Source: Dipteris shenzhenensis
Lineage: Eukaryota; Polypodiophyta; Polypodiopsida; Gleicheniales
Assembly: GCA_047967505.1 (NCBI GenBank)
Contig: CM106540.1
Reading direction: 5' to 3' (one strand)
DNA: 64,000 nt
Part shown: positions 55,094-64,000 of the stretch, piece by piece
Position numbering within the stretch: the first letter of the stretch is position 1
Layout of the letters: each line of letters starts with the position of its first letter
Made by a program: the position numbers and the translations under genes
Notes under the pieces: generated by a model
What the model saw: the letters and a program-made list of their open reading frames with translations, nothing else
Database searches by the model: none
Told to the model about the DNA's origin: nothing

Positions 55094-57278
55094 TTAAATG
55101 GCATTGCCAAGCAGTGAACTAATTTCATCATCTGAGTTTTCTTCCACTTCTTCTCCCTCAACTACTTGAACTACATTTTGTACTTCTTCATCACCATGTT
55201 CTTCCTCTTCTTCTTCTTGTATGCTTTCTAGTTGATTAGAGTCTGACTCTTCTTCATTCGTCCATCGTGGGATAGTCTCTTTGTAGTTCTCTCCTGTTAT
55301 TTGATCAAGCAACCTACTATTGGCATAAATATATACTAGCTTTTCTGCACGTGCTGATAGGAGCCTATTGCGAGTCACAATATGTACATATTTATAATGA
55401 CTCCAATTCCTCTCACTTGAAGAATTAGAAGTAGTTTGAGCTAAGACTTTCACAGCTACTGCTTGTAGGAGAGGTGTTGAACCTCCCTATTGTGCTCACC
55501 ACTTCCATCCTAAAAGCAACTTCACTTGTTCTCGTACCCTTTCATCTACAAATAGTCCTTCCTTGTTGTGATACTTTGCAAGCTCAAGAGAGCATTGGTT
55601 AAAGTCAACATCATTCATATAAAAACTTTTCAATGCATTAATCCAACCATGCATTGTCTCCTCAACTATCTCAAGACTATAATCCCACCATTCAAGATCC
55701 AACACAAGACCCACATGATGTAAGTCTGAGTGAGCTTGTTTCCATCTCTTATCAAGATAAGAATGTAGAGTATGACGTTTTGTTAGGTTATAAGGTCCTT
55801 CACGATGTAATTCTGGATCATCCTTAAGCACCGCTTTTGATGCTTCCCACCAAACCATGTAGACCTTCCCCATTATAGGTGATTTTGTGTCAAGCTTACG
55901 GATTGCATAGTAAAGTAGCTTCATGATTGATATTGCATCATCCATTCTCTTCCAAAATTGTTGACTCTGACATATGTTTCTAATCTGCATATACTCTTGA
56001 CGTTCAACTTCACGTTTCTCTTCTGACCATGCAATCACATCTCGAGAGTATAATGTCTCGACCACAAATGGACGCAAATCTTGTAAACGCGTCAACATCA
56101 AATAATTTGTGCCAAATCTAGTTTTAGTAGGTTTGATAAACTCTTTCTTGTTATTTTCTTGCCTATTCCTAAATGCCCCAAGGACGCGTTCATGATTAAG
56201 GAAAAAAATCACAACTTTTTTTCCCTCATCGATGGCAGCTTTAAAGAAAGTAGTGTCAGGGCTTTTGTACCAATCCTCCAATACAAGATCGAGACAATGG
56301 CAAGAGCAACCAGAAGGCCATATATGCTTATGTCTACAATGAGCTATCTTTCCAACTTTCCTACAACTCTTTGCATTGTCCATTACAACTTGAAGCACAT
56401 TGTTAGAACCCACATTCTCAATGACCTCATCTAATGCAAATGCAATGAAGCAACCTGTTTTCTTCTTCCCTGTGCAATCAACTGATTTAAAGAATCCCTT
56501 ACCTCGTGGAGTAACAACCATAAAATTCAATAACGGATGATGAGCAACATTTTTCCAACCATCACACACAATGGTACATCCTGTTTTTTCTATGCCTTCA
56601 TACACAACAGCTTGTACATGACCTTCATACTTCTCATAGAGTTTATCAAGCATACTTGTGCGCACTAACTTGTAAGATGGCATTTTGAACCCTGGCCCCA
56701 ACTTTAGCAACTGTAGCAAATGCTCTCTTCCAATATGGGCTATTTACCATGCTTAAAGGAAATCCTATTTGGCATATTGCATCCATAACTTCCTCTTTTG
56801 CTTGCTCGATCAATTGACCTTTAAATGACTTATCAATTGATGGTTGTTGATATATAGGCCCTTTATGGGAGCAACCAGCTCTTTGAAGTTCTAGTGTAGC
56901 CATGAGGTTATTAGAGGATGGATCTTTAGTTTCATGAGTGGAAAAAATGGATGGACCCTGCCTCCTTGAAAGTGTAAATACCTCCTCATTCTGTTGAACT
57001 TGTGAGATTGAAGGAATGTTGGATGGATTAACATGTTGCATTCTCTCCAATTGCAAGGAAGGCCTTTCCCTTGTAAGAGAAACAATGGCTGATTGGACAT
57101 TAGAACCATCAAATTTTCTAATATTTCCACTCTTTTGACCAAGGAGATGTGCTCGCATCCTAGTCCCTGAGCCATGAAATATACCCTGACAAAAGTTGCA
57201 CTTCCATTTGGATGCTGATAACATAGTGACATATCTTCTACTATCATTACTTTTACGTCCTCATGTCTCAGGAGCCAT
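55094..57278 (-). pseudogene. hAT transposase pseudogene
   Basis: Minus strand from ATG at about 57278. BED-type zinc finger WKCNFCQGIF...HL (about 57200). Then a frameshift near 56690 and the DUF659-type core GPGFKMPSYKLVRTSMLDKL. Catalytic-type Asp in CDGW (about 56560) and in VMDNAKSC (about 56380). C-terminal dimerisation region at 55490-55290 (SNSSSERNWS, RAEKLVYIYANSRLL), then an acidic tail. Lesions: TGA at codon 6, the frameshift, and two stops between WKW and GGSTPLLQ (about 55500). Terminal repeats and target duplication not located. Confidence 0.9.
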
Positions 57279-57895
57279 GATATCTTGCTAATAGCAAGCT
57301 ATAATACATAGCAAGAATACCATAATTAGCCATTCATTCAATCATTTCATTCATGAAACTATAAGAAGAATGACTTGAAACAACATTTCTATGGATGATC
57401 CTACCCTGATGCCCCACGACGCCGAGCTTACTGATAAGCTTGTTTTGGGCTCTAGTCAACATTTATATTGGCATTTTTCATCTGCCCTATCTCTAACATA
57501 TTTTGACATGGGTGGCCTTATCTTTCACCCTCATTGGCTAAATAAATATAAATACAAGTATAAATAAGTAAATAAGTAAATAAAAAAGTGAGTACAAGTA
57601 CTCGTGAGCATTGCCCTTAGAGGGACAAGTTGAGTTGGGAAAAGAGAGAGAGAGGAGGGGGTGATTTGATTTGGGAAGGGAGGGAGAGAGAGAGAGAGAA
57701 ATAGAGAGAGAGAGAGAGAGAGAATGCATGAGAATAGGAAGTGGCCAAATGTGGCTTAAAACAAGTGGAGGGACACTTTTGAAAACAAGGCTGAACAACA
57801 TTCATTTGGCTTGCCTTACATCGTAATACCCTAGTACTCATTCAAAAGATGTGTGTCAGTGAATGGTCTGACCAATATATAAATTTTGTTCCTTT
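57279..57895. repeat. AT-rich spacer with a GA microsatellite
   Basis: AAATAAATA-type repeats at 57538-57590 and a (GA)n tract at about 57642-57722. No gene; open frames here follow the repeat. Confidence 0.8.
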
Positions 57896-57921
57896 AACAC
57901 TGTATTCAAAAATTTTGGACT
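57896..57921 (+). repeat. Left TIR of transposon copy 3
   Basis: AACACTGTATTCAAAAATTTTGGACT matches the TIR at 40396 at 21 of 26 positions, including AACACT and the last eleven bases (positions given; shown here in part as AACACT...ATTTTGGACT). A second TTTGGACT follows 11 bp inward, as in copy 2. The opposite end was not found in the window. Confidence 0.7.
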
Positions 57922-58352
57922 TTCTCACTTCGTTTGGACTTGTTTTTTGAACTGGTCATCTACACTCAATATCATTTAGTAGACTCATAAATTGGGTATT
58001 TTGGGAACACTAGATGTGTAAGTTCCACGTAATAAACCTAAAAAATTCCCTAAGGTTATAAGTGGTGAACTCTATTCGATACATCATGGGTAAATTTTCA
58101 AAAAAATGGATCACCCCCTCACAAATATGGTCTAACAAAGCTTAAAATGTTGTGCACCTCCACTCAATATGCAATATGGAAAGAGTCAATGGTTGAATTA
58201 AATATATAGGGGGTGTATCAATACACCATTTGATTGTATGGAAAAGAGTTTGTCCAATTCAATATATAGGGGGTGTATAAATACACCATTTGATTGAATA
58301 CCATTTGTATGGATATACCATTTTCTAGGAACAAGGCAAACAATATATAATC

Positions 58353-60500
58353 CTAAGCTTCTAAATCTCGTTCAAAGTCATCAGATTTTGGTATTGCATT
58401 TTCGCTTGATGGGTTAAGCCTAGTCAAATGATGTTTAATATATGCAAGACTAGGATCAGGAATTGTGATACATTTTTCAACATGATAGCCATGCTTCTTT
58501 TTGTAACTTTGAGTTCTTGATTTCCAACAATGAATAATGCTACTCACTTCCACCTCTATCAAGCCCTCTTTATTTGGAATCCATTCACGTTTCTTTTGCA
58601 AGCAAACCTCATACAGTTGTTTCATTGTGTATTTTTTGGGGAGATTTTTCAAAGGCTTTTGTTCATACCATAAACTTGTGAATATTATAGGCATTCCCTT
58701 CTGATCCCTTGATATATAAGCAACCTTTGCCACCCAAATTGGGTCACCTTGTTCATCCAACTCTGAACCTACATCTGATGCCCAAACTGAAACAAACATA
58801 CCCTCTTCAATCTCATCAGAGAATACAAACTTTGGTAAGGGTTTATCTCCATTCCTACCACAATATTTCTGAAGTAAAAGGCATTGCCCATCTTCTTCCT
58901 CATCTATTTCTGTATTTATATCCTATGTGGATCTCCGTGCCATAGCATCTTTTGGCCAAAAAGATTCAGAGTATTCAATGCTCATCAAATTTTATTGTTT
59001 TTGTAAAGATTTGACAAGTACCTCAACTAACTTGATTATCTCCCCATTCTTTATTGCTTGCTCTGGATATTTTTGCATCATACTTTGAAGATGTTTGATA
59101 AAGGCATCCAAGCCTTTCATTTCATGTGCATCAAGTGCTTTCTTCTTTGCAAGAACAAATCTAGTTTTCTCCAATGGAGTTATTCTCTCTATAATAAAGC
59201 ATATGGCTCACTCCATAAATGATCTCCATCCACTGAGTAGTGCTTCCATTGCATCACTAGAATATCTTATGCATCCTAAATTGGAAATAGTGTGATTGTG
59301 CCCTATTAATGCTTCATCTCCCCCTTGTAAATGTGGCTTTATGAATGCCCTCCAATATACCATTCTATCAAAGATATCCACTTCTTATTCCTTTTTTCAA
59401 GAGCCTCCAATTTGTTTCTCAATTTGAGACATCATATCCTTCAATGTCAGAACATCCCTTGATTTTAACTCGCCAGAGATAACACTAAATATTTGATCTA
59501 TGTCTTCATGTGTATGACCGACAAGAAGCAAAACCAACTTCCAATTCTTCAAATATTTTCAAACCAACCTGCATAGAGCATAAACCAAATATATATCTAT
59601 TATTATTTTCTCTCCAGCAATTATCGGACTATATATGCAAGGTGCAAGGTAAAGTACATTCACGTGCATCTCTGACCTTCCATATTTCTTTCATGATGGA
59701 TGTTGCAACTTGGTTACTATCGTGTTCATGCAAGCAATCAATCCATACATCACAAAAGACTCAAAATCCATTCATTAATACTCCACATAAATGTGTTTTT
59801 AGTCCCTGATTACCCTCCAATGGTGGTGGGGTACGTCTATACCTTGGTAATGTTGTTATATTCTGACCCATGCCATCAATGGTAATGCACATGGACTTTT
59901 TGACATGCGCAATAGCTTCCTCTCTCCAAGAGGCATACAACAATCTAGCATCTTGCACATGAGTTAAATGAATTGTTCGCTATCTTATATATTTTCCTTG
60001 CTTCTGCTCACATTTACTATGTTCAATGGCATTTTTCAATTCATCACATGTCTTGCATTTTGACATCCTTTGCTTTGATGGTGCCTTGACATGGAAAAAA
60101 TGTCCACACCAAATTCTATACTAGGTTGCCCTTGAAATCATGCTCTCTTCTCTACCTTGTAAATTTTTATTGGTTGTTTCTAGCACAGCCTTCTTTGTCA
60201 TTCCCAAAGGAAGATGATGTTGGCATTCCACACTTCCATCCAACATTTTTTGTGGAAGATGAGGCTGTGGTAATGCATGATCATCAAGGATTTTCTTTAA
60301 TGTTGTAGCTACATTTCTAGTGCTTCTTTCTCCTTTAAGCTTGTAGGCACTTCCATGAATTTTGTGAGCCACTTTGTCTTTTACCTTTGCCCAAATGGTC
60401 CAATATGTACCATGTGATAGTCCAGTTAACCATTGATATCCTCCATTACATATAGATGTCCCATTAACCATGGGTTTCAATTTGGCCACATCATCAGACA
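58353..60500 (-). pseudogene. DUF7869-like putative transposase, copy 3
   Basis: Minus strand, same order as the 45.2-48.4 kb copy: MVNGTSICNGGYQ and GLSHGTYW (60501-60121), Cys motif MSKCKTCDEL (about 60064), ITIDGMGQNITTLP (about 59880), DNCWRENNN (about 59620), a ruined GHTH motif (about 59520), EMKGLDAFIKHLQ (about 59110), and the C-terminal WVAKVAYI...LWYEQ module (58799-58353). Many stops and frameshifts; Gly of DNCG is Trp. Its C terminus faces the TIR at 57896, the same polarity as copy 2. The N-terminal part is replaced from about 60500 by unrelated DNA. Confidence 0.75.
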
Positions 60501-60850
60501 CCTCTCAGAGCAGGATCACAGAGTTCTTCCCATCGAGTGACATTGATCGTCCAGAGTCTCAAGCCGCCGACGTGATAGAGACCCTGACCCGACGATCGCA
60601 ACACGATACATGAGACATCGAGGGGACACACAGATTACTCTAGGGTACCTCCCGTCATTGTTTAGACCCGGGATACGTCTCACGAGAGTCACAGTGGCTC
60701 TGGTCTTACGTCGAGCCTCATCCAGGAGACCAGATGCATGGCACCCCTTGACGGGCACCAATGTCCCATCACCGGTTATGCACCAGCCAGGGGGACATGA
60801 CATACGGAGGATTCCGCTCCGCTCCTATCCTTTTCTTTTCATTGTTACAT
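60501..60850. other. GC-richer insertion of unknown type
   Basis: About 350 bp (CAAGCCGCCGACGTG, CCGGGATACGTCTCACG) with much higher CpG than its surroundings. It interrupts the DUF7869-like gene just before its MVNG motif. Could be an LTR fragment; no ends identified. Confidence 0.35.
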
Positions 60851-61950
60851 CCAGATGTATTTGATTATGTATGATCAAACTTACGATTCAGCATAGGTGA
60901 TGATGCTCGTTTCAGTAGCTCCACCCTTACTGTGATTTCTATCAGGTTTTCTTTTAGTCTCATAGACCCATCAGTCTTCCAAAGACTCTAATAAAATTTC
61001 TTTCTTTTTCTTTTTCCTCGAGTCCTTATCACCTTGATCAAGAATACATCTCTTCATTTCCATTTCAAAATTCCACTCTCCATTGTCAATTGATAATCCT
61101 ACATTTCCTTATGCTTCTCATCCCCTGTCCTCTTCATCCTTTCTCTTTTCCAATGTGGCGTACATCCCCATGTTTTGTGGTCGAATGGAGGAAAATCCAA
61201 GTGAATATTTTGTGGCCTTTAAGTGCCATTGCATCTCTCTTAATTTCTAACAGAAGACCAATGCTTGTTGGTGCTTCCCACATTTTTGGAAGGATTAGGT
61301 GTGGTAGAGGTAGTCGATAGAGCGAGCGAGGAAAAGCGAGCGGGCCCAAAAAAGTGAGCGAGCTTTTCCACAATTTCCTTATTAAGGTACTCAACATAGC
61401 TTTGTGGAAACCACTATTTGGGAAGATTCTCGAAAATAAAACGTATGTTACTATGTGTAACTATACCAATATTGCGAATTATAGTCTACCTTAACTTACA
61501 ATTGGAGCCATACTCACATTATGCAACAATAGTATGTGGGTTTGAAAGAAACCGAATTTCCACTCCAAAGTGGATTCCATTACTGATACAACAATTCTTT
61601 TGCATTTGAAATGGGTCTTATTATCAAAGTCCTTCAATAATCAAAACAAATGTGTTACTTGATATGTTAAACTTAGTAACGTAAACATCACTTCACCCAT
61701 ATGCGGGGAAAAAAAACTGTCTGTAGACTTCATAGCATGGGATTGCATCAGCACTTATGACATTCAAAATGGTTCTTCTTATTAAAAGTGTTATCAACCA
61801 TGAAAGAAAATGTTTAAAAATAGTTCACCCGTATGTTGAAAAACCCGTGTCATTTATGACATTCAAAATTGTCCTTGCAACCATCCTGTAGTTCCTAGAG
61901 ATTTTGCCCATACTTCCAACCCCTACCCTTCAACCACTAAGAGGTATCTA
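60851..61950. other. AT-rich DNA, no gene seen
   Basis: No supported gene. A short purine-rich AGCGAGCGAGGAAAAGCGAG motif at 61320-61345. If copy 3 of the transposon continues here, its large gene and small gene are not recognisable. Confidence 0.5.
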
Positions 61951-62320
61951 ATAGTTTTATAGAACACTTGAGATATCATCACCTCCTAATACAAAACCAT
62001 TATTACTATTTGTAGAACACTTGAGATATCATCACCTCTTAATACAAGACCATTCTTACTATTTGTAAAACACTTGAGATATCATCACTCCTTCCCTTCA
62101 GCCACTAAGAGGTACCTTATACTTTTGTAGAACACTTGAACCATTCTTACTATTTGTAGAACACTTGAGATATCATCACCTTTTAATACAAAACCATTCT
62201 TACGGTTTGTATAACACTTGAGATATCATCACCTCTTAATATAAGACCATTCTTAGTATTTGTAGATCACTTTAGATATCATCGCCTCTTAATACAAGAC
62301 CATTCTTACTATTTGAGAGA
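61951..62320 (+). repeat. 53-bp minisatellite
   Basis: The landmark CTTGAGATATCATC recurs at about 61967, 62020, 62072, 62164 and 62217, with a diverged copy near 62270. The period is 52-53 bp, with one longer step that repeats the CACTAAGAGGTA segment. Unit also contains TTAATACAA.ACCATTCTTAC. Non-coding. Confidence 0.9.
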
Positions 62321-62377
62321 TTAATGGATTAAAGGTTTGAAGCTCATAGGAGACAAAGGAAGAGAAAGTCAGTTTCA

Positions 62378-62540
62378 ACATGAGGACAATAAAACTAATT
62401 GGAATATTTTGACTTATGTATTATACCTTTTTGAAGACTATGAATTTAAGTCAATTTCAACATCAGGATGATAAAAATAATTAGAATATTTTGAATTATG
62501 TATTATATATTTTTGAAGACTATGAATTTTAATGAGGAGA
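62378..62540 (+). repeat. About 80-bp tandem duplication
   Basis: GTCA(G)TTTCAACAT.AGGA...GGAATATTTTGA.TTATGTATTATA then TTTTTGAAGACTATGAATTT occurs twice. Non-coding. Confidence 0.8.
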
Positions 62541-64000
62541 GGCATGCACACTACTTAGTAAATACACTAGTACTACTACTAGCCTACAATTATTAAGCCT
62601 AGTAGCACCAGTGTGATTTTGAGCCTTGTATTAGCCTTTTGATAATTTTCTTTCATCGTTAGTGCAATAGAAATTATTCCTTCTATCAGAAGAATCTTGC
62701 CAAATTTATTCAAAGTGATGATTTTGTAGTCTACAGCCACTATCCTTTGACTCTCAAAAATATATTAAATGTGAGCACCCATTTATCTTGTTTGATCAAC
62801 CCTAGACTATGCTGCGATAGGACATTACTAGAACAAAAAAAATATGAATTGATATGGTGATGTTCGGTGTGAAATAACCAAATTAAGGATTTAATAAGAA
62901 AGAAAACAATCAGAATCAATAGGCTATTCAATGGCTCAAATCTGCACAGAAATTATAATGTGCCTCCCAACTCTTATGCATTCCAGCTCCTCATGTTTGA
63001 CAAGAATGCTAACAATAATGAAATCACATTATCTTTAGTTTCAAAGTAAGCAAAGCACCAAAAATAAATGCAAACGTATTGGATGAGTAATAAATAGGTA
63101 TAGATATAGATAGACCTATATATATGTATTCATAGATATAATGATGATTAAAGTTGGACGGTCGTAATAATATTATGTGTACTATCATTGGGATTAGGAC
63201 TACTATTGGTAATATTGTATGTAGTAGTGGGAGAACTACCATTAAGGAACACTAAAATAAAATTACTAATGGTGGTGATAAAACTACCACCAGTAGTTTG
63301 GTAATTACCCCTAACATCTATAACAAATATTTGATGGGTAGCTAGTATTAGGTCAAAAGGCCCCAATTGTGCTATAATAATGGACCAAAAAAGGGAGTGC
63401 TATAGCATCACCTAAGGGTCACTTTTTATCCATGAAAGAAACAAGTCGGTGCAACCTAGGTCATACAGATCTAGGTCATGTGGAGTGGTTCGCGTCTCTT
63501 TCCTTGACAAAAAAGTTACACTACCTTTGATAGTAACTACAAAGATTGCTGCCATAGTGCCGTAGAGTAGCCCCTAGGTTGCACCATCATCCTTTTTTGC
63601 TTTTGAGCCATTAAGTTTGACCCACTAATTTTATGTAGAATTATTCTACTATATGTTCACATGTCCTTAATAGGATCTTGATATAATCCCTTCCATTGTA
63701 AGTACTTTTACTCTAAGTTTCACATATCCTTAACAAGCCACTAGGCTTCAACACAAATTCATTCTTATGTTTCAAGCCTCAAACTCAAACACCCTTGTAA
63801 AAGGGATAATGTAGTAAAGCTACATTCAATCCATCAAATCTTTTGAATAATAGTTCTATTGAAAATTCATGTATCATCAATAGGATTTCATCCATTATAT
63901 GTTCATTTGTCTTTAATAGTATGTCTAAATCTTCATGTATCTTCAATATTATTTCTCTCATGTGTTCCAATATCTTCAAAAGGATACCTTTATGGGCCAA
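62541..64000. other. AT-rich DNA, no gene seen
   Basis: No supported gene, RNA or strong repeat. The short minus-strand frame running off the right edge (63785-64000) has repetitive ILLKI.EH.. residues and is probably not a gene. Confidence 0.45.

Noticed and set aside
61951-62320. Regular repeats considered as a CRISPR array
   Set aside because: Plant context, 53-bp tandem unit with no spacer structure and no cas genes.

Overview
The window reads as nuclear DNA of a land plant. Signs are short GT-AG introns, AT-rich intergenic DNA, Copia retrotransposons primed by initiator Met-tRNA, a LINE, a hAT element, a RabE/Rab8-type GTPase relic with intron-like gaps, and a two-unit TTTAGGG motif. 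I cannot name the species. Transposon proteins with the DNCGxxNKN...GHTHxDID signature, which I associate with DUF7869, make me think of a bryophyte, lycophyte, fern or gymnosperm, but this is a weak inference. No single-copy housekeeping gene is intact here. I saw no rRNA, tRNA or CRISPR array.

Layout: 1-3355 is a 182-bp satellite with higher-order structure. 3356-9288 is a low-complexity block: purine-rich DNA, a G-rich array carrying about 17 GC palindromes, GA repeats, and two similar candidate leader exons. 9289-16494 is a multi-exon gene I do not recognise. It has a 1070-codon first coding exon followed by three tandem copies of a four-exon Ulp1/C48-like cysteine-protease module. 17842-18294 is a small helical-protein gene followed by a GGTGT...ACACC hairpin array and a terminal inverted repeat (TIR) ending at 18816. 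18861-20073 is a RabE-like pseudogene. 20-30 kb is mostly non-coding, with palindromic minisatellites, microsatellites and one LTR with a primer-binding site. 30.1-34.4 kb is a minus-strand Copia element inserted at a LINE remnant (34.4-35.9 kb).

37.8-53.6 kb is a nested stack. A minus-strand Copia (53.55 to 49.54 kb, continued at 38.10 to 37.76 kb) was split by an LTR element at 38100-49537 (272-bp LTRs, GCTAC target duplication). That LTR element is itself split by a TIR element at 40396-49231 (GGCA duplication). Inside the TIR element sit a Copia LTR plus gag, a 725-bp foldback element and a solo LTR (GGTTG duplication). 53.6-57.3 kb holds small coding relics and a hAT pseudogene. 57.9-60.5 kb holds a third TIR and a second DUF7869-like pseudogene. 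The rest is AT-rich, with a 53-bp minisatellite.

The main result is that three loci (about 3.4/9.3-18.8 kb, 40.4-49.2 kb and from 57.9 kb) look like members of one undescribed DNA-transposon family. They share a 26-bp TIR (AACAC...TTTTGGACT). Across the copies I find a DUF7869-like putative transposase transcribed toward one end. Toward the other end there is a large protein with a ParB/DGQHR-like motif and a degenerate permuted methyltransferase-like region, in one copy followed by three Ulp1-like modules, then a small helical protein and a hairpin array next to the TIR. Copies 2 and 3 are clearly inactivated. Copy 1 is the best preserved but has an in-frame TGA in the first protease module. 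Domain assignments for the large protein come from reading motifs and are inference.
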